Below, in pieces: positions 61,992 through 64,000 of a DNA stretch of 64,000 bases. The notes below the pieces were generated by a model, which ran no database searches, had not been told where the DNA came from, and was given only the letters and a program-made list of their open reading frames with translations. The position numbers and the translations under genes are program-made. Position 1 is the stretch's first letter. Every line of letters begins with the position of its first letter. This DNA is from Saccharina japonica (Eukaryota; Sar; Phaeophyceae; Laminariales; Laminariaceae): assembly GCA_008828725.1 (NCBI GenBank), contig MEHQ01002268.1, forward strand, positions 1-64,000. The letters run 5' to 3'.

Positions 61992-62851
61992 GCATATATC
62001 GTAGCTGGCCCATTCGTGAGGGGCCACACACGAAGCTGCTGCTATAAAGCCTAATGCCATCACCGATACGAGGTAGGTACATACGAAGACCTCAAATGGT
62101 AGCATGATGGCACACGGGTTTGTACAAGCGTAAGGCACCAGGGGGGGGGGGTGGCGTTGTTGTGGTCTCAAGCTTCAAGCTGTACCATACACCTGGTATA
62201 ACAGCAGCACTATTAATACTACTGGAGACAGATAGATAGATGTGTTTTGCATCTGACGATGCACCAATGCTTCTGTCTTACCCAGTACGATATGTCTTCT
62301 GTTTGTGTTATTGGTTGCACTCTGCGCACCACAAATCTCTCTCACACATTTACATTTTCCTTCCATCCTTATTATCCTTCCCAAAATTGAATCCACCAAC
62401 TTTGTTCACAGGTCATTCATAGCAAGAACAGCAATAACAGCAAAAACAGCAAAAACAGGCAGAGAGCCAACAACAGCACAGAAAAACACCGCAAGTATGA
62501 ACTATGTACTGACTACGCACGGTACTGATTTACTTACTATTAGTGTGGAGCGCGCCAGAACACGACGAGTTACACAACGTAAGTACTTGCTGAACTACGT
62601 ACCGGTATGTCCGCAAATATAATGAATGGTTTGATATGAGTGTCAATATTGAATCAATCCTTATATTTACGGACAAATCGGTACAAAAAAACGCAAGCGC
62701 GACATAGAAGTGGAAGACTTATATACCTGCGGCATTCCCTGCTGGCCCATGCCCTGAGCCATGGCACCCTGCATCCCCTGCCCCTGCCCTTGACGCATGC
62801 CCATTGCTTGGCCGTATCCCGCCTCCATGTCGAGGATTCTGAGCGATGGCC
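20729..62851 (-). CDS. hnRNP F/H-like RNA-binding protein with two quasi-RRMs (multi-exon gene, whole span)
   Basis: Nine well supported exons and one weak one join in frame: 62851-62727, (51870-51807), 35525-35455, 31534-31315, 28735-28640, 26586-26454, 24460-24391, 23811-23571, 21148-21048 and 20827-20729. The ATG at 62828 is taken as start because no earlier exon is evident. With the weak exon the coding length is 1197 nt (398 residues plus stop). The order is a Gly/Met/Gln-rich N-terminus with polyGln, qRRM1 (exons 5-7), a Gly/Met-rich linker (exon 8) and qRRM2 (exons 8-10). RNP2-like RLRGLPF and RMRGLPF, RNP1-like GDGRGAGEA and GDGRVTGEA, and the closing RYIEIF and RYVELFPSS mark the hnRNP F/H and GRSF1 type, which binds G-tract RNA and controls splicing. 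A nuclear role is inferred from the family. Confidence 0.88.
20828..21047 (-). other. Intron 9 (220 bp) with a (GTA)n tract
   Basis: Donor GTGAGG and acceptor CCCAG. A (GTA)n run at 20901-20950 on the plus strand fills part of this shortest intron. Confidence 0.85.
21048..21148 (-). CDS. RNA-binding gene, exon 9 (RNP1 of qRRM2)
   Basis: After acceptor TTGGTCCCCAG, two bases complete the Gly codon begun in exon 8 (phase 1). The exon encodes 33 further residues with EDTIQFVVRGDGRVTGEAF, the RNP1 strand of a quasi-RRM. It ends at GGAG before donor GTGAGG (phase 0). Confidence 0.93.
21170..21790 (+). repeat. Minisatellite of about 17 bp, GAAACCGTCGAAATG-like
   Basis: Roughly 35 degenerate units alternate AAACCGTCGAAATG with GTAACCGTCGACATG. 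Open frames across it are repeat artefacts. Confidence 0.9.
21841..22715. mobile_element. DNA element with imperfect terminal inverted repeats, about 875 bp
   Basis: The left end GTATACGATACCCTCGTGAG and following GTGTCTTAAC...GGAACGGAACGAACG are mirrored by CGTTCCGTTCC...GTTAAGACACGGCCTGAGAG and GGATACCGTAC on the right. I see no transposase. A frame at 22060-22293 is open but not recognised. Confidence 0.6.
22800..22935 (+). repeat. GACCGACC-rich degenerate repeat
   Basis: Words such as CCGACCGA, CGATCGACC and CGACTTCCGA recur here and again at 23195-23270 and 23400-23525, on either side of a GATCTGTAT-family copy and a MITE-B copy. Confidence 0.65.
22932..23165. repeat. GATCTGTAT family, copy 1
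   Basis: It contains ACCTTGGACAGATGATCTAC, ATAGATCATACAGATCAT, TGGATCTGTACTGTG and AGATCCTGCAC, in the order seen in the full copy at 34093-34402. Confidence 0.65.
23283..23399. mobile_element. MITE-B, second copy
   Basis: The ends TACGGAAACCCATGGTAACT and ATTTACTATGGTCCCCTGTA match the 11439-11557 copy, as does the inner GTACCGTAGGTCCTAT. The left end is more diverged. Confidence 0.7.
23571..23811 (-). CDS. RNA-binding gene, exon 8 (Gly/Met linker and start of qRRM2)
   Basis: After the strong acceptor GGGGTTTTCCCAG, the exon opens with NMGGMGMQ and a Gly-rich stretch including HGHGSMAGGGGGGAGGGG. It then reaches VIRMRGLPFSATKQDVINFF, the first strand and helix of qRRM2. It ends CCAGG before donor GTGAGAAG (phase 1). 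The linker resembles the Gly-rich inter-RRM segments of hnRNP F/H. Confidence 0.93.
23812..24390 (-). other. Intron 7 (579 bp)
   Basis: It contains most of a headless SINE body (23925-24140) and a G-run of about 14 at 24000-24013 on the plus strand. Donor GTGTGTGTG lies in a short (CA)n tract. Confidence 0.8.
23925..24140 (+). mobile_element. SINE body without head, with an inserted G-run segment
   Basis: GACGCGAGTCGAGAAGGGAA, CAAGGCACGAACCGTAGTGG and later GGTTACAACTAGGAGG and GTGGGATGAAAAAAAA match the body and tail of 56512-56911. Between them lies GGGTGTACTCATGTCGTGCA, a start shared with 40645 and 50041. Confidence 0.65.
24391..24460 (-). CDS. RNA-binding gene, exon 7 (end of qRRM1)
   Basis: Acceptor CTGTTTTTATAG. 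One base completes the Arg codon from exon 6 (phase 2), then YIEIFQSKRMDYY closes qRRM1 and SAIVGQLQAQ begins the linker. Ends phase 0 before GTGTGTG. Confidence 0.92.
24696..24791. mobile_element. MITE-C copy, TTAACCC...GGGTTAA
   Basis: It begins TTAACCCATTCAGAACTG and ends CAGTTCTTAAGTTCTTAAGG plus GGTTAA. The same parts form a complete palindrome at 32927-33078 and a third copy at 49097-49186. Confidence 0.7.
25090..25190 (+). repeat. Dispersed repeat shared with 45678-45770
   Basis: GTACCCATTTCAAGACTATC, GTAGAGGTAAGACCAGGT and TCGGCTTGTCACGAGAAA have close counterparts at 45.7 kb in the same orientation. The element boundaries are not clear. Confidence 0.55.
25239..25290 (+). repeat. (GTA)n/(GCA)n microsatellite
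   Basis: About eleven GTA units pass into GCA units and a final GTA. Confidence 0.9.
25600..25835 (+). repeat. CAGTTACAGCGG degenerate tandem repeat
   Basis: Words CAGTTACAG, GCGGCAGTTAC and GGTTACAGCGG repeat with short variable spacers. The 103-codon open frame over it is low-complexity and not a gene. Confidence 0.75.
26454..26586 (-). CDS. RNA-binding gene, exon 6 (RNP1 of qRRM1)
   Basis: Acceptor TTGTACTGCAG. Two bases complete Gly (phase 1), then LVPLDVVMVMRGDGRGAGEA carries the RNP1 strand. The helix with NHMEMQMALSRDKQHMGRR follows, ending CGTAG before donor GTACGA (phase 2). Confidence 0.93.
26690..26875 (+). repeat. GA-rich simple repeat, pyrimidine-rich in the transcript
   Basis: GGGA, GGAG and GAAGG words run almost without pyrimidines. 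In the minus-strand transcript this is a CCTTCCCT-rich tract 100-290 nt upstream of the exon 6 acceptor. A (CAC)n run at 26600-26625 lies between the two. Confidence 0.85.
27907..27945 (-). repeat. Partial duplicate of exon 5 with an intact 5' splice site
   Basis: On the minus strand it reads CCG-GCA-ACC-GTC-GAC-GAT, coding PATVDDVHRFLQ, then CCAGG before GTAAGG. The authentic exon has EATIDDVLRFFQ and CCAGG before GTAAGA. The match stops upstream at about 27945, and no acceptor is seen. Confidence 0.75.
28017..28345 (-). repeat. Minisatellite of about 62 bp carrying donor-like sequence
   Basis: Five to six units on the plus strand read TTTCGAGCATTTnATGnTnT followed by CTCGCCCCA...TACGAACAG. 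The core resembles TTTCGAGAATTCAAGGTTTT and CTTACCCTGG at the exon 5 border (28614-28644). One unit (near 28210) preserves a GT donor (GGGTGAGAC in the transcript); others read GGCGAGAAAGC. Confidence 0.75.
28640..28735 (-). CDS. RNA-binding gene, exon 5 (start of qRRM1)
   Basis: Two bases complete a codon with exon 4 (phase 1), then CLEDVLGPFPCVRLRGLPF and EATIDDVLRFFQ form the first strand and helix of qRRM1. It ends CCAGG before GTAAGAAA (phase 1). The acceptor is a NAGNAG pair (AAGCAG), so use of the upstream AG would add one residue. Confidence 0.93.
28950..29165 (+). repeat. (GGGTA)n pentanucleotide tract
   Basis: About 20 near-perfect GGGTA units from 28955 to 29060 pass into variants (AGGTA, AGGCA) to 29165. 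The minus-strand frame it creates (TLPYP repeats) is an artefact. Confidence 0.9.
29170..30900. other. Intronic DNA without recognised elements
   Basis: I find no gene here. GCCGTGCGACTCCTTCCATTGCAACAATTGTAACTCGGACA near 29815-29860 recurs at 20147-20190 (GCCGTGCGACTCCTTGGCAT...), so part belongs to another dispersed repeat. Short CCCGACCCGACCCG words occur near 30425-30475. Confidence 0.5.
30905..31315 (-). repeat. Tandem array of the exon 4 border with donor copies and G-runs
   Basis: About six units of 62-72 bp on the plus strand read ATGTGACTTTCAAAACTCA, CAGTCTCCC, CTCACGTACAACATG and TTTTCAAAGGTAAGCTGA. The unit at 30938-30970 keeps the transcript sequence GGGAGACTGTGAGTT found at the real donor. 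Units near 31101, 31171 and 31245 have 8-9 C, that is G8-G9 in the transcript. Confidence 0.85.
31315..31534 (-). CDS. RNA-binding gene, exon 4 (polyGln and GMGQ repeats)
   Basis: It enters at phase 0 after GACCGATCAG and encodes Val, 19 consecutive Gln, MAQQQQGIMGQ, five GMGQ repeats and a GSVQGGMMGGGQGM segment. It ends GACT before the perfect donor GTGAGTT (phase 1). The acceptor has only a weak pyrimidine tract, and the frame stays open upstream, so the 5' border is less certain than the 3' border. Such Gln/Gly/Met-rich tails are typical low-complexity regions of hnRNPs. Confidence 0.8.
31985..32200 (+). repeat. CCGATACATCGGAAGTT-type degenerate repeat
   Basis: Words CCGATAnATCnGAACnTCCGA repeat about six times with dyad symmetry. 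Confidence 0.75.
32250..32645 (+). repeat. CCAATCAGCC-rich degenerate repeat
   Basis: CCAATCAG, AATCAGCCGACCAG and GTCAACTATTCAATCGCC words recur about fifteen times. No coding content. Confidence 0.75.
32927..33078. mobile_element. MITE-C, complete palindromic copy (152 bp)
   Basis: The left half TTAACCCATGCAGAACTG...GGTGGGACCAGTTCTTAA is mirrored by the right half, which ends TGGGACTAAATGGGTTAA. TTAA stands at both tips. Confidence 0.8.
33230..33505. repeat. GATCTGTAT family, copy 2
   Basis: It has ATCTAGATATTTCAGGGAAG, TGGGTTCAATCTGTACTAC and ACAGATCCTGCTCAACAT in the order seen in the full copy. Confidence 0.65.
33631..34095 (-). other. Unrecognised 154-codon open frame, probably transposon-derived
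   Basis: The minus-strand frame includes ARRYWKPIATGSAQCQSTVY, HPLGRMCYFLADLLDNGESS and RCVYEKVSTRHQGVSRD. I know no family for it. A related peptide, RCVHRKVSTRYQGIF, is encoded on the plus strand at 55420, and nearby DNA (AATCAAGAT...CAGCCCCT) recurs at 54995. That points to a dispersed element. It lies inside an intron of the RNA-binding gene. Confidence 0.35.
34093..34402. mobile_element. GATCTGTAT family, full copy with inverted ends (about 310 bp)
   Basis: The ends CACACCTCGGACAGATGAT and GGTCTGTCCGAGGTGTG are inverted. Inside are five TGTATGATC words in tandem, ATATTTCAAGGAAGCTATAT and GGATCTGTACTATGCAGATC. No frame is present. Confidence 0.75.
34870..34906 (-). repeat. Truncated copy of exon 2 with both splice dinucleotides (possible poison exon)
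   Basis: The transcript sequence GGAGTTCAAGGAGCCGGCGA, CGTTAACGCTCGG and donor GTGATGATC mirrors exon 2, which has GGAGTTCAAGGAGTCGGCGG, TGTTAACGGCCAG and GTGATGACC. An AG stands at 34908-34907. A 37-nt exon between exons 2 and 4 would break the frame and read TAA within ten codons. Confidence 0.6.
34910..35450. other. Intronic DNA, no recognised element
   Basis: No repeat family or gene is recognised. The minus-strand open frame at 34825-35208 spans the exon 2 copy and is not supported elsewhere. Confidence 0.45.
35455..35525 (-). CDS. RNA-binding gene, exon 2 (Gly/Val/Asn segment)
   Basis: After GTGTTTCCGCAG the exon enters at phase 1 and encodes 23 residues, PNGQSLGVNHMSGVQGVGG and VNGQ. 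It ends CCAG before GTGATG at phase 0, which fits exon 4. Composition matches the low-complexity N-terminus. The phase-1 entry shows that at least one more exon must lie between this and exon 1. Confidence 0.7.
36385..36650 (+). repeat. Minisatellite, three units of about 85 bp
   Basis: Units share GTCAAAAGTATTTTCTTCAA, GTCTTTGAAGGTCTTTAAAA and CGCATTTGTAAGG. Confidence 0.85.
36905..37285 (+). repeat. Minisatellite of about 27 bp, TTTTGGTCGCTATACCCCCA
   Basis: About fourteen degenerate units, with a few more at 38085-38160. The 174-codon open frame over it is hydrophobic repeat sequence and not a gene. Confidence 0.85.
37290..38080. other. Intronic DNA with CACTCGGCGCG repeats
   Basis: GCGCACTCGGCGCG(T/C) occurs at about 37667, 37796 and 37870. 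An inverted pair around TTTTCGATTTGAGAATC and GATTTTCAAATCGAAAA lies at 37395-37475. No gene is recognised. Confidence 0.5.
38555..39309. mobile_element. PIF/Harbinger-like non-autonomous element with TAA duplication (755 bp)
   Basis: Tips GGGCCCGTACAAACGAGG and GCTCCGTTTGTACGGGCCC are inverted. TAA stands on both sides (38552-38554, 39310-39312), which fits the 3-bp duplication of this superfamily. AAACCTAAAAACAAAA words extend the left repeat and are mirrored at 39265-39285. The inner open frame (38651-38968) is not recognised. Confidence 0.75.
40345..41664 (-). pseudogene. Tyrosine recombinase of crypton/DIRS type, broken
   Basis: On the minus strand successive frames encode a tyrosine recombinase from N- to C-terminus. 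VVLFCWLDSNDQRRRTP is followed, after a shift, by CALRYVHDWLRSN, a stop, VSKLAIVFEKELGVTS, VKQAPALLQSHL, then ARDIAIIMVVFSTTQRGDEL with the first catalytic Arg (codon 40975-40973). Another shift leads to CPVRAVEEFARVGSHVGW and GYLFPTM, an inserted repeat, then LKRHAKKTGEH, MHSFRSGGA with the His-x-x-Arg pair (40523-40512), and TAWRYIN with the likely Tyr nucleophile (40418-40416). These enzymes insert circular DNA by strand exchange. Two or more frameshifts, two stops and the insertion show that it is dead. Confidence 0.8.
40620..40725 (+). repeat. GTGTACTC...GGCCGTAGTC repeat inserted in the recombinase relic
   Basis: GGCCGTAGTCGTATGACCAT, AGACCCTCGCATCCCT and TGCCGGGACGGAGC match 50041-50120 closely and 24003-24060 in part. 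It splits the recombinase frame between GYLFPTM and LKRHAKK. Confidence 0.75.
43240..44075. other. Intronic DNA, no recognised element
   Basis: It has three TACCWGGTA sites (43285, 43335, 43800). No coding region or known repeat is seen. Confidence 0.45.
44083..44430 (+). repeat. Tandem repeat, three units of about 122 bp
   Basis: Each unit runs GCGCGTGTATTTTGGGCGA, TTTTCAGGCGCATTCCGTCA and GTGTTTTTCGGGCATA. The last unit ends near 44430. Confidence 0.9.
44705..45560 (+). repeat. CGATAACGATAACGA hexamer-like tract
   Basis: About 850 bp of AACGATAACGACAA-type words with drifting period 6. The plus strand is almost free of T-runs and has many AAC and GAT words. Open frames in it (poly Asn/Thr/Asp or Val/Ile) are artefacts. 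Confidence 0.9.
45678..45770 (+). repeat. Dispersed repeat shared with 25090-25190
   Basis: GTACCCATTCCATTTAAAAC, AGTAGAGATAAGACCAGGTG and CGGCTAGTTACGAGAAA match the copy in intron 6. Confidence 0.55.
46595..46675 (+). repeat. MITE-A copy
   Basis: GTGTGTTCTTCACATCAAAG and CCCGTCGACATCCAGCACAC are the family markers. Confidence 0.7.
47011..47460. mobile_element. MITE-A, copy with both inverted ends (450 bp)
   Basis: The left end (GT)n TTCTTCACATTAAACCTTCC, TTTCTACCCGTCG is mirrored by CGACGGGTAGAAAGGAAGG, TTTAATGTGAAGAAC (AC)n at the right. The inner part is not shared with other copies and has no transposase. Confidence 0.8.
47530..47700 (+). repeat. MITE-A copy, diverged
   Basis: It contains GTGTTCTTCACATCAAAT, CCATCGACATACAGCAC, TCCGTGCTGATTCGTC and CACGACACAGCAGAGATA. 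Confidence 0.7.
48640..48846 (-). repeat. MITE-A copy, reverse orientation
   Basis: GAATCGGCACGGACACTGGG, TGTGCTGGATGTCGACGGGT and AAGGTTTAATGTGAAGAACA are the reverse complement of the family sequence. CAGTGCAGTAAGCAGAGCAG is also present in reverse. Confidence 0.8.
49097..49186. mobile_element. MITE-C, third copy
   Basis: CAAGAACTGGTCCCACG and AGTTCTGAATGGGTTAA match the ends of the palindromic copy at 32927-33078. Confidence 0.65.
49650..51050. other. Intronic DNA with one GGCCGTAGTC repeat and a long G-run
   Basis: Near 49680-49745 ATATCATATGATATC palindromes cluster. A G-run of about 21 at 50023-50043 leads into GTGTACTCATGTTGTGCACG and the repeat ending CGGGACGGAGC near 50115. The rest has no recognised content. 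A GGGCTGGTGTTTCC stretch near 50330 on the minus strand follows a CAG but has no supported exon. Confidence 0.5.
51222..51382 (+). repeat. Dispersed repeat (CAGCTCGACG family), third copy
   Basis: This matches 11254-11430: ACGCTTCTTGAATTCTGCCA, GCGCGCGATCGAAGTAT, TTTCGACGAAACCCTCGA and TCACAGCTGTT. Confidence 0.7.
51807..51870 (-). CDS. Candidate Arg/Gly-rich exon of the RNA-binding gene (weak)
   Basis: Between acceptor TGTGTGACAG and a GT at 51806-51805 (GAG before GTTGAG), a 64-nt segment enters at phase 0 and leaves at phase 1, exactly the phases needed between exons 1 and 2. It would encode QRGWRRRGRRGRGLAP and GRGRG, an RGG-like stretch. The donor is poor, and a longer Gly/Asp/Glu frame on the same strand is an alternative reading. 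Included as the best candidate for the missing exon. Confidence 0.3.
52915..53095 (+). repeat. Minisatellite, about five units of 34 bp
   Basis: The unit is CAACAGGCTACTGGTAGC followed by TGTTGAATAAAGT, with a final GTAGGTAGGTAG run. Confidence 0.9.
54008..54172. repeat. TAAGAAACAGGC...TCTTATTAGG repeat, copy 1
   Basis: ATAAGAAACAGGCTAATAAG, AGTGTAGAAAGC and TCCAGCCTGGACCAG match 61350-61515 in the opposite orientation. More distant resemblance exists at 5405-5510. Confidence 0.6.
54320..54372 (+). mobile_element. SINE tail fragment
   Basis: AGATAATAAATGGGATGGAC followed by an A-rich tail matches only the 3' end of the SINE family. Confidence 0.6.
54720..54960. repeat. TATCGAAAGTTCGATATTTC dyad repeat with CACGGGGATGCCA
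   Basis: ATCAGCACAAAAAACACGGG and GATGCCAAA precede overlapping TATCGAAAGTTCGATA palindromes. Related copies lie at 24235-24345, 56335-56470 (reverse) and 60310-60600. Confidence 0.7.
55200..55247 (+). repeat. Short telomere-like tract
   Basis: GGTTGGGGTTGGGGTTAGGG and TTAGGGTTGG give two perfect TTAGGG units flanked by TTGGGG variants, about 30 bp in all. Confidence 0.75.
55655..55915. mobile_element. MITE-A, compact copy with both inverted ends (260 bp)
   Basis: GTGTTCTTCACATTAAACCG, CTCGTCGACATCCAGCACAC on the left is mirrored by TGTGCTGGATGTCGACGGGT and GGTTTAATGTGAAGAAC on the right. The centre has ATGTGGTCACAAAACTACGA and GCAGTAAGCAGAGCAG. Confidence 0.85.
56203..56262 (-). mobile_element. 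SINE tail fragment
   Basis: A T-run is followed by AATCCATCCAATTCACTATT and TTCGCCCTTCTTTTCC, the reverse complement of the SINE 3' end. Confidence 0.6.
56512..56911 (+). mobile_element. Full-length tRNA-derived SINE
   Basis: The tRNA-like head (56512-56590) has CGTCGCCCCGTTAGACTAGT, an A-box-like GTTAGACTAGTGG and box B GAGTTCAAATCCCACC. The body repeats CGACGAGGGAAGAAAGCGCT, CTCGCGATAAAAATGCAAGG and CCGTAGTGGGG, and the tail is GATAATAAATAGGATGGACA plus A-rich DNA. The head does not fold as a functional tRNA: its ends do not pair over seven bases. Confidence 0.85.
57040..57110 (+). repeat. MITE-A fragment
   Basis: GTGTGCTCTTCACGTTAAAA and TTTCTACCCATCCATAG are diverged family markers. Confidence 0.5.
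57235..57337. mobile_element. MITE-B, third copy
   Basis: GGAGACCATAGTAAATAGGA and TTTACTATGGTCCCCCGCA are the inverted ends. The inner GGTCCTATTTACTAGTG matches the first copy. Confidence 0.7.
57895..58255. repeat. GATCTGTAT family, diverged copy
   Basis: TACAGATCATCTACAGATAG, GTGAAATATCTAGATTGTGA and TGATCTCTATGATCTGTGTG are family markers. The middle is filled with other DNA. Confidence 0.55.
58480..59200. other. Intronic DNA, open frames not recognised
   Basis: A plus-strand frame (58568-58954) and a minus-strand frame (58537-58935) overlap. AAAGCAGGCAGCA and ATTGTTTGCAGCCA each occur two or three times, so this is partly repetitive. I know no domain in either frame. Confidence 0.35.
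59229..60058. mobile_element. PIF/Harbinger-like element with TTA duplication (830 bp)
   Basis: The tips GACCTATGCCAATGGGAAAG and CTTTCCCATTGGCATAGGTC are perfect inverted repeats. TTA stands on both sides (59226-59228, 60059-60061). Inner minus-strand frames such as DPPCTFEAVIYTRWPC are broken by stops and not recognised, so it is non-autonomous. Confidence 0.8.
60780..60852 (-). repeat. MITE-A fragment, reverse
   Basis: ACACTGGGTGTGCCGGATGT and TGTTGAAGAACGCACACA are the reversed markers. A further partial copy lies at 60090-60185 in the forward sense. Confidence 0.55.
61350..61515. repeat. TAAGAAACAGG repeat, copy 2
   Basis: It holds AATAAGAAACAGGAAAGC, TGGTCCAGGCTGGATTTC, TTATTTGAGAATGGAAGC and CTTTCTTATTG, partly inverted relative to 54008-54172. 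Confidence 0.6.
61958..61992 (+). repeat. (CAG)n microsatellite
   Basis: About eleven CAG units follow AGAAGCAGCAG words. This lies in an intron of the minus-strand gene and is read there as CTG. Confidence 0.85.
62727..62851 (-). CDS. RNA-binding gene, exon 1 of the model (Gly/Met/Gln-rich N-terminus)
   Basis: After the pyrimidine-rich acceptor TCTCCGCTCCCAG, the exon reads GPSLRILD and then the first Met (codon 62828-62826): MEAGYGQAMGMRQGQGQG, MQGAMAQGMGQQGMPQ. It ends CGCAG before GTATAT (phase 0). The frame is open upstream of this Met to the splice site, so an earlier exon could supply the true start. Composition matches exon 4, which supports one gene across the large gap. Confidence 0.7.
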
Positions 62852-64000
62852 CTGGGAGCGGAGACACAGCACACGAGACGGACAGACACCCATCCCACCA
62901 GACGGGAAAGCAATTAGACCACCACCATGCCAGAAGGAGATCTGTTGAAAACCCTACCCAACCCACACACAACCTAATTGTATCGCGGCTATACTAGACT
63001 GGAGCAAGCGAGCAGAGGTATCGTCCGCCGAGCGTACAACACTCCGCCTCCTCGAGTGCAACCTCCGGTCGCCCTCGGGAAGACAGAGCTTGTTCGTCGG
63101 TCGCAAGCAAGTAAGTGTTGCCATTGTAGATGGTGGCCAAACTTATAAAGAAGCTTTTGAGATGCGGAAGCCATCGATCGATCACTTTTTTCAGCGATCG
63201 ATCGGTTGGGAAAAAATGATCACAGATGCTAGCTGGCCGTGTGCTGGGCTGCGCTACGAAGCACCTCTCCCACAGCGCCTCTCCTTGCTGGGCGCAAAGA
63301 TCGCAAAAAAGTGCGGATCCACGGGCAAGCTCGCAGTGGTGCGACTGCCGAAACTTGGAAAGTAATGCACCCGTGACTTGGTGCAGGCTTCAGCAGAGTG
63401 TGGCTTCGCTGCCACTCCCCCCCCATCCCAACCCTTCCTATCAAACCCAGAGAGCTGCGCGCAATATCCTGTCAAAAACACAGACTGCCCTTAGCTGTAC
63501 CGCTCTCTCTCCCTCTCTTCTCTCTTCTGTCTTCTTTCTTGCCTTGTGTTTCTTGTCCACACCAGACGAGAGCTCCACGCGCACAGCGGAAAATGCAGGA
63601 GAGAAGTGCAGGTAGCTGGCCTGTGCGTTTGTCACTCCCAGGCACGTGGTCGGAGCTGCGAGGTGCACGGGAGGGAGGCTGTGCTATGTAGTTGTGAGGG
63701 CTACCGCTTGGTGGTAGTCCATGACGGATTTCCCCGCATCCCTTGAAAAACATGCCTCCATATTATGGTTGGTGAAATCGAAATCGAATCTCAAAGTCTC
63801 GCCGCCAATTGTAGCTGCGCCGGCTGCGCTGCTGTTTTTGTACCATTCGCTTTTGTACGGAAATGTAAGGAACATTGTGGTAACAATATTCATATCTAGA
63901 AAGTTCTTACATTTCCGTGTTCGTTTGTTTGTTCGTCTGGGTCTTCCAAGTTGTCTTGTCTGTTTTCTTCTTTTTAATGAGCAGTATGTAAAGATTGCCC
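62852..64000. other. Upstream region of the RNA-binding gene, no exon assigned
   Basis: It is relatively GC-rich with a CT-rich tract at 63500-63545. Several overlapping short frames exist on both strands (for example plus 63090-63365 and minus 62994-63185) without a recognised domain. A leader exon and promoter may lie here or beyond the window edge. I see no decisive TATA or initiator. Confidence 0.4.

Larger units (their letters stand above)
51871..62726 (-). other. Intron 1 (10.9 kb if the weak exon is real)
   Basis: It contains the CAGGCTACTGGTAGC repeat, a cluster of MITE-A copies, a full SINE (56512-56911), a MITE-B (57235-57337), a Harbinger-like element (59229-60058) and GATATATCGAAAGTTC repeats. 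Donor GTATAT follows exon 1. Confidence 0.55.

Overview
This 64 kb window is nuclear DNA from a eukaryote with a large, repeat-swollen genome. Genes are split by long GT-AG introns, and most of the remaining sequence is retrotransposon, tRNA-derived SINE, MITE-like and tandem-repeat DNA. There are no operons, Shine-Dalgarno sites or tightly packed genes. The lineage cannot be fixed from the sequence alone. A copia element, a crypton/DIRS-like tyrosine recombinase relic and a G-tract-binding RRM gene with kilobase introns would fit a macroalga or another stramenopile, but that is inference.

Left part (1-20.7 kb). The window opens inside the 3' half of a Ty1/copia element (RT and RNase H, polypurine tract, 3' LTR to 2203). 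Then come SINE copies, a long inverted repeat (arms 4080-5710 and 6497-8130), a 1.1 kb element flanked by TTAA (10097-11211), a roughly 1 kb foldback element (11640-12630), a possible Ty3/gypsy relic (about 13.5-14.05 kb) and a near-identical tandem duplication of 2.65 kb (14251-16898 and 16907-19574).

Main gene (20.7-62.9 kb, minus strand). One gene fills the rest. I assembled it from splice sites, reading frame and intron phase: nine well supported coding exons plus one weak candidate, about 1.2 kb of coding sequence spread over 42 kb. It encodes an hnRNP F/H-type RNA-binding protein. The N-terminus is rich in Gly, Met and Gln with a polyGln run, and two quasi-RRM domains follow, joined by a Gly/Met-rich linker. 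The stop codon is at 20729-20731. Both RRMs are cut by a phase-1 intron at the same place (after FFQ), as expected if they arose by duplication.

The introns carry the other elements: a tyrosine recombinase relic that keeps its catalytic motifs (40.3-41.7 kb), Harbinger-like elements with TAA or TTA target duplications, several MITE families and many minisatellites.

Three patterns deserve most attention. (1) Three exons of the RNA-binding gene (exons 2, 4 and 5) each have copies of their own 3' end plus 5' splice site a short way downstream in the intron. One copy looks like a poison exon, and another array places G8-G9 runs just after a donor, where proteins of this family are known to act. 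(2) The 9-bp palindrome TACCWGGTA occurs 23 times by hand count, against about 0.5 expected. (3) The tyrosine recombinase relic is interrupted by a repeat that also occurs elsewhere in the window.
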